From Hymenobacter crusticola (lineage in GTDB: Bacteria; Bacteroidota; Bacteroidia; Cytophagales; Hymenobacteraceae): 64,000 bases of DNA. Position numbers and translations under genes: made by a program. How positions within the stretch are numbered: position 1 is the first letter of the stretch; each line of letters begins with the position of its first letter. Location: NCBI RefSeq assembly GCF_002154225.1, contig NZ_MTSE01000003.1, forward strand, positions 434,001 to 498,000, read 5' to 3'. Positions 9,185 through 17,274 of this stretch are shown in pieces. The notes beneath the pieces were generated by a model. That model was not told the origin of the DNA and ran no database searches. It saw only the letters and a list, made by a program, of their open reading frames with translations.

Positions 9185-9211
9185 GTCGCGTTCAAAAACC
9201 TAGGAAAGCAC

Positions 9212-9257
9212 AAAGCCTGCGGGCGCCAAACACTGTAGCTTGGCGCCCGCAGGCTTT
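9212..9257. terminator. bidirectional terminator
   Basis: A perfect 18-bp stem (9212-9229 with 9240-9257) has flanking A and T runs. It lies between convergent trmB (+) and the TrpF-like gene (-), so it can serve both. Confidence 0.85.
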
Positions 9258-9279
9258 TCTATGCGCACAGGGTGCGCGC

Positions 9280-9897
9280 TTATTCTTCCTCCAGCGCTTC
9301 AAACACGGCTTCTAGCTCCGTGAAGTCGCGCAGGCCAGTTTTGATTTCGTCGCCGCCTTCTAGTACGAGGCCGGCGGGCTGTACTTGTTCCAGCAAAGTA
9401 CGCACGCTGTCAGGCGTGATGGCGCCGCGGAGCCATAGCATAGCGCGCTGGCTTAGGGAGGCTAGCGTTGGTAAAAGGTCCGCCGGTAAGGAAGCCTCGA
9501 GTGTGGTAGTTAGGCCAAAGCCAGCGGGAAATAAGGTGGCGTACTGCGCGAGAACGTCCTCTGTCAATCGGTTGTCGAGCAGAGAATATAATGGCACGTG
9601 CAACAGCACTGGCACGCTGAGTGGGCTAGCAGGGAGTTGCCGCAAAGCTACCCGCTGCAAGCCGCACTCTTCCACAAGCCGGTTAATTTCTGAGACCGGC
9701 ATCGTTGCACCAAATTCCCCAATCAGCTCCACGCCGGCGACCCAGCCGGCTAGCTCTTTCACGGTAGCCACATCGACGGCGCCGGGCAAGCTAGGGTCGA
9801 GGGTGAAGATCAGGCCGTCGGCGCCCATGCCAGCGCAGTAGCGGGCGTCTGAAAGGTTGTTGATGCCGCGCACGAGCACGGGAATAATAAGAGCCAT
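9280..9897 (-). CDS. phosphoribosylanthranilate-isomerase-like (TrpF-like) protein
   Basis: This protein of about 205 residues has a TIM-barrel TrpF pattern: VRGINNLSDARYCAGMGADGLIF near the start and QPAGLVLEGGDEIKTGL near the end. It is not linked to other trp genes here, and the usual catalytic Cys of the N-terminal KxCG motif reads RG. It may therefore be a TrpF paralogue with another role. I chose the ATG at 9897, because the longer frame to 9933 would need a TTG and adds an unlikely 12 residues. Confidence 0.65.
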   Translation of the reverse strand: MALIIPVLVRGINNLSDARYCAGMGADGLIFTLDPSLPGAVDVATVKELAGWVAGVELIGEFGATMPVSEINRLVEECGLQRVALRQLPASPLSVPVLLHVPLYSLLDNRLTEDVLAQYATLFPAGFGLTTTLEASLPADLLPTLASLSQRAMLWLRGAITPDSVRTLLEQVQPAGLVLEGGDEIKTGLRDFTELEAVFEALEEE

Positions 9898-9990
9898 GAG
9901 AAAAGAAAACGGAGGAACGTAGAGCCTGCGCAAACTAGGTTGTGACAGACCGCAAAGGAATGCGGGTACAAATATTGGGGAAAAGTACGG

Positions 9991-10015
9991 CTGTCATTCT
10001 ATTTGCGTGAGGAAT
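9991..10015. repeat. degenerate half of an intergenic repeat
   Basis: The sequence contains TGTCATTC and GAGGAATCT in the same order and spacing as one arm of the element at 39632-39724 (TGTCCTTC ... GAGGAATCT). No matching second arm is found nearby, so this looks like a decayed single copy. Confidence 0.45.
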
Positions 10016-10146
10016 CTACGTTCGCGCACTAGCCGGGCACCGCTTCCGTGCCCTGGTTGGCAAGACAACTAGCTAGTCTCTGCACGCTTCGCCAGCCTTC
10101 GCCGCGGCGGTCAGGAATCGGTACTTCTTGGTTGATAAAGGTGCCG

Positions 10147-11325
10147 TTAGTTCACCAGCGGCTGCAAGCGACCTAGGCCGAGCTGGCCCACGTTGTGCTG
10201 GGCAAAACCGCAAGCCGTGGTCATCCCTTTGCCGCCGATGCCGGTGATGATCTGAATGCGCGGATCGGGGGAATGCAGGAAAATCTCCTGCGACTTGCTC
10301 TGGGTATAATAGCCATTCCAGGCGCGCTGCATGCGCCAATCCGGGAGGTCGAGGATGCGTTGGGCTTCGCTGAGCATCAACTGGATGAGCGCATCCCGGT
10401 TGTTGAAGTCCAGGGAGTCGGAGGCTGCTAGGTCGGCGTACTCGTGGGTGTCGCCGATGATGATGGAGCCATCAACGGCCTGCTTGAACAGCAGGTGAAT
10501 GCCCCATTGGCGCAGCTCCGGGTCAACTTCTTCGGGGCGCAGGAGCGAAAAGGAGGGACAGCTTTTGAAGGCGTAGTAGCGTCGGATGGATAAGCCCGTC
10601 AGGATAGAGCCGGGTAGGTGAACTTGGGGCAAAGGATAGGTAGCCAGCATCTGTAACTTACACAGTTGCAAGTCGCTCGCGGCAAATACTTCCGGGAACA
10701 GAAACTTAAAGTCGCGGCCGCTGCATACCAGCACCTGCGCCGCCGCGTAGCGCCGACCTAGGGTGTCGACTACCTCACAGCTGGCGGAGCCAGCCGTCAC
10801 CTCGCGCACCGGCGTGGCAGGCCGATAAGCTAGGTTCCAGCGTGCTACTAGGTACGCCAGCAGCCGGTGAATCATCTGATCGGGCTCGGCCGTGACTTCC
10901 TGCTCGAACAAGAGGCCGCCGGCGCAATAATCGGCGCGAACGGCGGGCAGCCGCTGCCGGCACTGCGCGGCCGTGAGCACTCGCGAGGCATAGCCAAGTG
11001 CCTTATAGCGGTCGTGCTTTTCTTCTAGTACCTGCATTTCCATCGGTGAGGAAGCCAGGTACAGGGAGCCGTTGGGCCGTATGGAAATGTCGTATTCCGC
11101 CTGAATGGCTTGGTACGTAGCAAGGCTCACACGGGCGTAGTCGAACCACTCATCCTCGGACATGCCCGACGGAATAATCTGCCCGAAGTTGCGCACCGTG
11201 GCTTCCATCGGTTGAGCGTCTTTTTCCAGCAATAGCACCCGCAGCCCGCGTTGCAGGGCGAAATAAGCGTGAAAGGTACCTAGGGCTCCTGCCCCCACGA
11301 TAATCAGATCGTATGTGTTGTTCAT
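10147..11325 (-). CDS. FAD-dependent oxidoreductase, TIGR03364-type (phosphonate-linked)
   Basis: This 392-residue flavoprotein of the glycine-oxidase/DAO fold has an N-terminal dinucleotide motif GAGALG (residues 11-16). Its family-like signatures are ATVRNFGQIIPSG, the late GDTHEY and the C-terminal GIGGKGMTTACGFA. The TIGR03364 clade is known for occurring beside phosphonatase-like genes. Studied relatives are reported to oxidise aminoethylphosphonate or its N-methyl form to phosphonoacetaldehyde (recalled, not checked here). The PhnX-like HAD gene nearby would then consume that aldehyde. It lies 215 bp downstream of the xre-cupin gene on the same strand. The substrate is inference. Confidence 0.8.
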   Translation of the reverse strand: MNNTYDLIIVGAGALGTFHAYFALQRGLRVLLLEKDAQPMEATVRNFGQIIPSGMSEDEWFDYARVSLATYQAIQAEYDISIRPNGSLYLASSPMEMQVLEEKHDRYKALGYASRVLTAAQCRQRLPAVRADYCAGGLLFEQEVTAEPDQMIHRLLAYLVARWNLAYRPATPVREVTAGSASCEVVDTLGRRYAAAQVLVCSGRDFKFLFPEVFAASDLQLCKLQMLATYPLPQVHLPGSILTGLSIRRYYAFKSCPSFSLLRPEEVDPELRQWGIHLLFKQAVDGSIIIGDTHEYADLAASDSLDFNNRDALIQLMLSEAQRILDLPDWRMQRAWNGYYTQSKSQEIFLHSPDPRIQIITGIGGKGMTTACGFAQHNVGQLGLGRLQPLVN

Positions 11326-11497
11326 GGCTGCCCAGCTAGCTATATCAGTCGCTAAACCTACAGAATGTTAACCAGTATGAAACACGGCTGCTGGTTACGA
11401 ATACGTTATTTTTAAGAGCTAGCCATGCCACTGAACAAGCTAGGGCTCTAGCTGAACGGGGCTAAAATCTTATCCAAATCGGCTGAATAAAGAACGG

Positions 11498-11523
11498 TCA
11501 TGCTTCGACCAGCGCAGCATGAC
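11498..11523. repeat. short hairpin downstream of the xre-cupin gene
   Basis: TCATGCT and AGCATGA flank CGACCAGCGC-like sequence. Its core ATGCTTCGACCAGC is shared with the longer inverted repeat in the hisF-hisIE spacer (43502-43516). It is probably a decayed copy of the same element. Confidence 0.45.
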
Positions 11524-11540
11524 GGCCTAGTTGAAGGGGC

Positions 11541-12116
11541 TTACTCGTTATGGCGCAGTAAGTAGACTTTGAACAGGCGGGCAGTCTGCTCGGTGTCGTT
11601 GCGGACCGAGTGCGCCTGAATGCCGTCGAAGTAGAGCGTGTCGCCAGGAGCTAGGGGCACTTCACCTTCCTTGAAACCATATTGCACGGTACCTTCCAGC
11701 ACGTGAATGAGCTCCAAAGCATTCGTGGAGAGTGGCTTGCGGTACGTGTGGGGGCCAATCAGCACTTCGTTGACGCGCAAGCTGTAGGTGGCTAGGTCTT
11801 GCGACAACAGGTATTTGTACAGCAGGCCCTTAGAGTCTTCGCGCTTTTCCAGTTGGCCTTCTTCCGCGCGCACCAGCAAGTAAGGCGCCGCCGTTTCGCC
11901 GTTGATGTTCTTTACCAGCACCGATACATCGACTTCCAGGGCGTTGGCAATGGCAATGAGCACCGAAAGCGAAGGTACGGTCCGGAAGTTCTCAATCTTA
12001 GAGAGTAGCCCGGCCGAGAGGTCGCTGCGCTTGGCTAGCTCGCGCAAGCTCATCTTTTTTGCTTTGCGCAACTCCTGGATGCGCTGACCAATTAAACTTA
12101 GCTTATCGTGCTTCAT
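11541..12116 (-). CDS. XRE-family regulator with C-terminal cupin domain
   Basis: This 191-residue cytoplasmic regulator has a helix-turn-helix at about residues 8-62 (MSLRELAKRSDLSAGLLSKIE) and a small beta-rich cupin at about 110-185 (LELIHVLEGTVQYGF ... LAPGDTLYFDG ... H). The cupin usually senses a small molecule. It is divergent from the PhnX-like gene across 111 bp holding a -7 box embedded in an inverted repeat. It is therefore the obvious candidate regulator of the phosphonate block, and probably autoregulated. Confidence 0.85.
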   Translation of the reverse strand: MKHDKLSLIGQRIQELRKAKKMSLRELAKRSDLSAGLLSKIENFRTVPSLSVLIAIANALEVDVSVLVKNINGETAAPYLLVRAEEGQLEKREDSKGLLYKYLLSQDLATYSLRVNEVLIGPHTYRKPLSTNALELIHVLEGTVQYGFKEGEVPLAPGDTLYFDGIQAHSVRNDTEQTARLFKVYLLRHNE

Positions 12117-12185
12117 GCGGGAAAAGAACAGACGGAAAAGATAACAGAAACATGACAGCCGAAATGCCCACGCGCAAGATAGGAG

Positions 12186-12207
12186 CTTATATTTGTTTCA
12201 TATAAGT
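12186..12207. promoter_or_regulatory. -7 box embedded in an inverted repeat (candidate XRE-cupin operator)
   Basis: TATATTTG at 12188-12195 fits the Bacteroidota -7 consensus for the + strand gene at 12228. It overlaps the perfect inverted repeat CTTATAT-N7-ATATAAG (12186-12192 and 12200-12206). TTTCATATAAGT at 12196-12207 recurs exactly at 21502-21513. Position over the -7 box would suit repression. Confidence 0.55.
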
Positions 12208-12227
12208 TAACTATTCTTTGAGGTGTT

Positions 12228-12962
12228 ATGGCTCCTTTACAACTCATCGTGCTGGATATGGCCGGCACCACCGTCCGCGACTTGCACGAGGTAGAAGCTT
12301 GCTTCGCGCAAGCTGCCGCCGCCACTGGTTTGCGAGCGTCGCCCGAACGTATTTTGGCCGTGCAAGGGCAGGCCAAACGGGCCGTGTTTGAGCTATTATG
12401 GCAGGAGCAGCTAGGTGCCGCCGGCGCGAACCTGCTGCCGGTGCGGGTGGAGGACAGCTACCGGGAGTTTCGCGACATTCTGGAGGCGCACTATCGCACC
12501 CAGGAGGTGGTACCCACCGAGGGTTGCCTGGAGCTGTTTGCTTTCCTGAAAAGCCAGAACATCCGGATTGTCCTTACCACAGGCTTTTACCGCGCAGTCA
12601 CCGATATTATCCTAGGTCGCTTGGGGTGGGATGTAGGACTAGATGGGCAGCGCAGAGGTAATACGCAATCCATCATTGACTTATCCATTACCAGCGACGA
12701 GGTAGCCGAAGGCCGGCCCGCCCCATTAATGATTCAGAGAGCCATGCAAGTCTTCGGTATCACCGATCTGCAGCACGTCTGGAATGTGGGCGACACACCT
12801 TCGGACTTGGAGTCGGGCCGCCGCGCGGGCTGCGCCCGCAGCTTAGGTCTCACCAACGGCACGCACACACGGGAGCAGCTAGCGCCGTATCCGAATGATG
12901 GCTTGTTCGATTCACTCGTCGAATTAACGCGTCACTTGCAGGCGCAGTTGGCCTTAGTGTAA
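12228..12962 (+). CDS. PhnX-like HAD hydrolase (phosphonatase-like, TIGR03351-type)
   Basis: This 244-residue HAD enzyme has nucleophile Asp10 in LDMAGTTV, the D-x-A-G-T-T form used by phosphonoacetaldehyde hydrolase rather than the common DxDGT. Motif II is LTTGF and motif III/IV is VGDTPSDLESGRRAG. In PhnX the cap Lys that forms a Schiff base lies in a GxxK segment; here GQAK places Lys50 at the equivalent spot by eye. The proposed reaction is phosphonoacetaldehyde to acetaldehyde plus phosphate. It is the only + strand gene in the block, divergent from the XRE-cupin gene. Family assignment is fairly safe; substrate is inferred. Confidence 0.8.
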   Translation: MAPLQLIVLDMAGTTVRDLHEVEACFAQAAAATGLRASPERILAVQGQAKRAVFELLWQEQLGAAGANLLPVRVEDSYREFRDILEAHYRTQEVVPTEGCLELFAFLKSQNIRIVLTTGFYRAVTDIILGRLGWDVGLDGQRRGNTQSIIDLSITSDEVAEGRPAPLMIQRAMQVFGITDLQHVWNVGDTPSDLESGRRAGCARSLGLTNGTHTREQLAPYPNDGLFDSLVELTRHLQAQLALV

Positions 12963-13067
12963 AAACAACTGTTCTGTCAGGCATGCGGGGCTTATCGAAG
13001 CATGACGTTCAAGTAAACCAAGAAAGGCGGAGCGTTTTGACTGCCAAAGCGTTCCTCCCTCTGTATT

Positions 13068-14306
13068 TCACTTTGGCATCAGCCAACGGTTCACCATATT
13101 GTGCTCACCTTCCAGCACGACTTTGTAGAAAGCAGAAGGCTTGCCGCTGCGATTGATGGTGAACGACTGTTGGCCTGCTGGCACGGTACCGACCAACGTA
13201 TAAGTATCGGTGCCGCCTTGCTTAAAGTTGTTGGTCGTGGCGAGCCACACCTTCACCTTTTCCGACTTGCTCGCAGCTAGGTCTTTCCAACTGACGCGTA
13301 GTTTGTCGCCATCCAGCTGCACTTGCGGGGCGGCCAAGGATATTGGGCCGGTGAGCGGCACCCCGTCTAGCTCGCGGTTGGTGGTAGCCGGTAAGGTCAG
13401 CTGCATGAAGCGGGCAATGGTCGGCAGAATATCGACGATGCTAGGTTGCAAATTCCGCGCGTAGGCATTCGTGTTTTTATCGCTGAGCACTAGCCACGTG
13501 GTGCGTTCCCGCTCCGATTGGCGGCCGTGGTTTTTGCCGGTTTGGGCGTCGCGGCCGTGGTCGGTGGTGAGGATCAGCAGCCACTCTTCTTTGTAGGTTT
13601 TCTGGCGGTAGTTGAGCGCCTCCCAGATCTGGCCTACCTGCTCATCGAGGTAGCCGACGGCCCGTTGCAGCTGCTCACTGTCGCCGTGGCGGTGGCCCAT
13701 GTCGTCGGTGTGCTCTAGGTACACCCACGACAAATCCGGGCCGTTGGCTTTGAGGCACTTGGCGGCTTCGCTGACCACTTTATCGTCGATGGCGTGGGTG
13801 TAAAGGCTCTGCTTGTCGTGGGGGAAGGCGACGGTGTCGAGTTCGTAGCCGTCGAACTTGTAGTCTACTTGCAGATTATCGGTGGCGGGCAGGCCTTCGC
13901 CCAAGAGCTTGGTGCGGTTGTCGAGCCAAGTCGAAAAAATGGCCGTCTTCTTCTGCGGTTGCTGATCTTTTAGCAGACGGAAGATGGTCTTGTAGTGGTA
14001 GTTTGGGTCTTTAATAGCGTTGTCCCACACGTTGTGCTTGTAGCCCCAGGTACCGGTGAGCAGGTCGTTGTAGCCGGGCGCCGAGATGGTGGGCGTCTCG
14101 GTATAAGTGCCTAGGTCGCCGCCCACGTGCGCCCGCAGGTAGGTGCCGTCAGCGGCTATCTTCTTGATGTTGGGGGTGGCGGCTTTCTCGATTACGTCGG
14201 CCGGAATGCCGTCGGCGATGATAAACACCACCTTGCGGCTGGGTTGCTGCGCGCTCAGCAGGTGCGACCCTAGGGTGCTGAGCAGGAGCAAAAAGTACTT
14301 TTTCAT
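13068..14306 (-). CDS. secreted alkaline-phosphatase-superfamily hydrolase (NPP-like)
   Basis: This 412-residue protein has a signal peptide (about residues 1-19, LLSAQ). The catalytic domain has metal ligands in [19 protein letters not shown] and TTDHGRD, and a later His in GKNHGR. The likely nucleophile is the Ser of [12 protein letters not shown], where NPPs carry Thr. A beta-rich C-terminal part (about 315-412) looks fibronectin-like. Substrates in this superfamily are phosphomono- or diesters or phosphonates; which one is unknown. It is the last gene of the SusCD run, after a 40-bp inverted repeat. Confidence 0.8.
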   Translation of the reverse strand: MKKYFLLLLSTLGSHLLSAQQPSRKVVFIIADGIPADVIEKAATPNIKKIAADGTYLRAHVGGDLGTYTETPTISAPGYNDLLTGTWGYKHNVWDNAIKDPNYHYKTIFRLLKDQQPQKKTAIFSTWLDNRTKLLGEGLPATDNLQVDYKFDGYELDTVAFPHDKQSLYTHAIDDKVVSEAAKCLKANGPDLSWVYLEHTDDMGHRHGDSEQLQRAVGYLDEQVGQIWEALNYRQKTYKEEWLLILTTDHGRDAQTGKNHGRQSERERTTWLVLSDKNTNAYARNLQPSIVDILPTIARFMQLTLPATTNRELDGVPLTGPISLAAPQVQLDGDKLRVSWKDLAASKSEKVKVWLATTNNFKQGGTDTYTLVGTVPAGQQSFTINRSGKPSAFYKVVLEGEHNMVNRWLMPK

Positions 14307-14342
14307 GAATTGTTACTCACTATGTTGTACTAAAAGCTAGGC

Positions 14343-14468
14343 GCTAGTTCCCCTCCTTTTTTAAGGAGGGGCTAGGGGTGGTAAAGGTCGTTGAACGATA
14401 CTAGTTCTAGCATTATAGCTCTAGTCTGACCACCCCTAACCCCTCCTTAAAAAAGGAGGGGAACTAGC
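14343..14468. repeat. 40-bp inverted repeat between the two phosphatase genes
   Basis: Arms 14343-14382 and 14429-14468 are reverse complements with one mismatch. Each arm holds its own small hairpin (CCCCTCCTT ... AAGGAGGGG). It is a mobile-looking intergenic repeat of a kind common in Bacteroidota genomes, and may also end or process the upstream transcript. Confidence 0.85.
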
Positions 14469-14498
14469 TCTAGTTTTCTAGTTCTAAGCTTGGATTTA

Positions 14499-15626
14499 CT
14501 AGTTTTTGCCCACCGCTTTGCTCTTCCCTACAATCGGGCTGATGCTGGCGCCGCCCGAGGAGGGCGGCGTGAATGGGGCCCCGAGCAACTGGGCCACGGT
14601 AGCGGCTACTTGGTTTTGGTAGAGCTGACCCGTGTGGGCTTCACCGGTGGGCGCAGTATCGGGGCCGATGGCCGCCATCCAGATCTGGTCGGCGCCGGGG
14701 ATTTTGGCGCCGTGGTCGCGCCACTTGCCCTCCGCGGCGGCCCCGCGACCGTGGTCGGTGGTGATGAGCAGGGTCGTTTTGCCTTTGTACTGCGGGTCGG
14801 TTTGCAGGTACTCCCACAGCTGCTGGATGAGCCGATCGGTGTAGTGGGCCGAGTGTAGGTAGGCGCCGTACTCGCCCTCGTGGGCAAACTCGTCGGTGTC
14901 GCCGAAGCTCACGAACAGCACCCTAGGTTTCTTGCGCTTCACGTATTCCAGCGCGTACTGGCCCGTGAATGAGTCGAGGCGCTCGTCGCCGAATGGGCTC
15001 GGGGTGGCGGCCATCATCTGGTTGAGCAGTTGCTCTTGGGCCGAGATGCCAGGACCCGTAGCTTGGTCGGGGCCCGCGTTGACGGGCAGGCCGCTGCGCT
15101 GCTCGTTGAGGATGGCCGGAAACACCTGCCACGAGCCAAACGCCGCCACTTTCCCCTTGAAAGCGGGCTGCTTGTTCAACACTTCCAGCACCGTTTCGTT
15201 GGGGTTCGGGATGGGGTCGTTGCTGTGGATGCGGGCGTTGTCGGCGGCGCCGGTCAAGATTTCGTTGTAGCCAGGGTAGGAAAACCACTGGTTGTTGGTC
15301 ACGTTCACCAAGCTACCGAGGTTCCGGTTGCCGTACACTTGGCCCTGCTTCGCCACGATGCTCCACAGAAACGGCATGAGAGCCTGGCGGCGTTGCTCAG
15401 CGGAAGATTGCCCAAAGATCTTTTGCAGCGACGCTCGATCGGAATAATAGTGCTTGCTCTGCTTGAATAGCGTAGTGTCGGCGCCGCCAAATACTTCCTG
15501 CCAGCGCATGCCGTCCAGGGTAATGAGTACCACGTTCTCGGTGCGCGGCTTGCTGGCCTGGGCGGCTGCTTGCTGTAGGCACGCCGCGCCCAGCAGGGGT
15601 AGCAGCAAGGTTTTTAGTAGACGCAT
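14499..15626 (-). CDS. secreted alkaline-phosphatase-superfamily hydrolase
   Basis: This protein of about 375 residues has a signal peptide (MRLLKTLLLPLLG ... AAAQ); I chose the ATG at 15626 because the 16 extra residues of the longer frame are not signal-like. Metal-site motifs are LITLDGMRW, GDTDEFAHEGEYGAY, TTDHGRG and WRDHGAK. The predicted nucleophile is Ser in FSYPGYNEILTG, the same S-x-P-G-Y-N pattern as the paralogue at 13068. It starts about 50 bp after the susD stop, so SusC, SusD and this enzyme look like one transcript. The substrate is unknown; a phosphoester or phosphonate is likely. Confidence 0.82.
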   Translation of the reverse strand: MRLLKTLLLPLLGAACLQQAAAQASKPRTENVVLITLDGMRWQEVFGGADTTLFKQSKHYYSDRASLQKIFGQSSAEQRRQALMPFLWSIVAKQGQVYGNRNLGSLVNVTNNQWFSYPGYNEILTGAADNARIHSNDPIPNPNETVLEVLNKQPAFKGKVAAFGSWQVFPAILNEQRSGLPVNAGPDQATGPGISAQEQLLNQMMAATPSPFGDERLDSFTGQYALEYVKRKKPRVLFVSFGDTDEFAHEGEYGAYLHSAHYTDRLIQQLWEYLQTDPQYKGKTTLLITTDHGRGAAAEGKWRDHGAKIPGADQIWMAAIGPDTAPTGEAHTGQLYQNQVAATVAQLLGAPFTPPSSGGASISPIVGKSKAVGKN

Positions 15627-15677
15627 ACATAGAAGATAATCAGGTTGGAAAGGTGGAGTAAAACGACCAGTCAACGG

Positions 15678-17255
15678 CTATTTCAGCTGATACATCACCC
15701 CGTTAATATCGTCATTTCCGCCGAACTGCCGCTGTAGAGCGTTCTGATAATTAGCGGTATTAGCCGTTCGTTCCGAGGTCGGATACTGGAAGCGCAGCGC
15801 AATGCGGCCACTATTACCGGTGCCCGGCCCGGTGGTGAAGGTGGGCACGCCGGTGCGACGGTAGTTGTAGTACGCCTCCAGGCCCGAGTGGCGGAACAAG
15901 GCTAGGTATTTCTGCTGCACAATTTGGGTTAGGCCGGTGGTGCCGCCCGCGTATTTCACGGTGGGCTGGGCGTAGTAGTCGCTGAAGCTGAACGGCACAG
16001 TGTAGGTGTCGTAGTTCGCGGCGCTGGTCACGTCGGTGGAGCCGGGGCGGTAAAAAGAGGCCGTTACGTTGCCGTTGGCCGGAATGCCGTAGTACTGCAT
16101 CGACGCCTGAATGCCCGCCGTGTAGTAGCTCTCGGCGTTGCCGGTCACCCAGCCGCGGTTGATGGCCTCGGCGATGTTGAAGCACAGCTCGGGGTAGCCA
16201 ATCTGAATGCTCGGCTCACCGGTGAGGGTGGAGAAATAGCGCTTACGGTTCAAAAAGGAGTATTTCTGCTGGCCGGCGTTGTTGTACATCTCCCCTAGGT
16301 CGAGGCCCGCATCAGCCCCCACGAAGGAGGCGTAATCGGTGGCGCTTTGCTTCAGATTATCCACGTAGTAGCGGGCGGGCTCGCAGGTCAGGTACACCCG
16401 CGGGTCCTTGAGGCGCGTGAGCAGACCCACGTAAGTGGCCGACATGTTCTTGCGTGAGCCGTCCTGCCCGAAGTTGCGGTTGTTGTTGGGGTAGAGGTTT
16501 GTAGGCGCCACGTACACGTACTGCATGTTGTCGGCGTTGCCCTGCAGCAGCGGGTACTTCGTGGGGTTGTTCACGATGGATGCGAACTGTGAGGCAAGGG
16601 CTAGGTCTGAATCGCCCGTCTTCTTGCTCAAGGAAAGTAGCAGGCGCAGGCGCAAGGTGTTCACCACCTTTTGCCACTTCTTGAGGTCACCGTTAAAGTA
16701 AATGTCACCCGTCACGGTGGTGGTGCCGCCGGCAATAAGGCTAGCTAGGTCCGTGTTGGCGCTTTCCAGCCACGCGAAAGACTGGGTGAAAATATCTTTC
16801 TGGGCGTCGTAGGCGGGGGTGAGGGTTGCCAGTCCTTGCAGCGCCTGCGACTGCGGGATGTCGCCCATTTCCAGGCTCATGCGGGTGAACAGATAGGCCC
16901 GGAAGAAGTTGCCCAGCGCCTCATAGGGGTTCACGGCCTCGAGGCCCGCGGTGCGCGCCTGGCTTTCCATCAGGCCCACGTTCTTGAGCGTGGTGTAGTA
17001 GATGGTGCCGCCGCCGAAGTCGTAGCGGTTGTTGCCGTAGTAGTCGTAGTTGTTCAGGTAATACTGGTCCCAGGCTTCGTACTGGCCGTTGGGCGCTTCA
17101 AAAGCATCGTTGAGAATGCCGTTAAGCAGCAGCGAAGCGGGCACGCTGTTGGGCTTGTTCTCGTTGACGGTCAGCTCTTCGTAATCCTTGTTGCAGCCGG
17201 TAGTGGCCAAGGCGAGCAGAACCGGCAGGAAACACGTTTTGACGATAGTTTTCAT
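15678..17255 (-). CDS. SusD/RagB-family outer-membrane lipoprotein
   Basis: This 525-residue lipoprotein has a lipobox LALATTGC, so Cys21 becomes the lipidated N-terminus. The body has the SusD-like_2 pattern: N-terminal ENKPNSVPASLLLNGIL, helical TPR-like segments, and a C-terminal region with LGNFFRAYLFTRMSLEMGDIP. SusD proteins form the lid of the SusC transporter and bind the nutrient. It lies 20 bp after susC. No glycoside hydrolase is nearby; the flanking enzymes are phosphatase-like and phosphonate-related, so its ligand may carry phosphorus. Confidence 0.9.
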   Translation of the reverse strand: MKTIVKTCFLPVLLALATTGCNKDYEELTVNENKPNSVPASLLLNGILNDAFEAPNGQYEAWDQYYLNNYDYYGNNRYDFGGGTIYYTTLKNVGLMESQARTAGLEAVNPYEALGNFFRAYLFTRMSLEMGDIPQSQALQGLATLTPAYDAQKDIFTQSFAWLESANTDLASLIAGGTTTVTGDIYFNGDLKKWQKVVNTLRLRLLLSLSKKTGDSDLALASQFASIVNNPTKYPLLQGNADNMQYVYVAPTNLYPNNNRNFGQDGSRKNMSATYVGLLTRLKDPRVYLTCEPARYYVDNLKQSATDYASFVGADAGLDLGEMYNNAGQQKYSFLNRKRYFSTLTGEPSIQIGYPELCFNIAEAINRGWVTGNAESYYTAGIQASMQYYGIPANGNVTASFYRPGSTDVTSAANYDTYTVPFSFSDYYAQPTVKYAGGTTGLTQIVQQKYLALFRHSGLEAYYNYRRTGVPTFTTGPGTGNSGRIALRFQYPTSERTANTANYQNALQRQFGGNDDINGVMYQLK

Positions 17256-17274
17256 CCTAAAAGGCGGTTTTGCG

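Noticed and set aside
9272..9841. Long + strand ORF opposite the TrpF-like gene
   Set aside because: Ser/Thr-rich translation typical of an antisense shadow in GC-rich DNA. The - strand frame has a clear TIM-barrel pattern.
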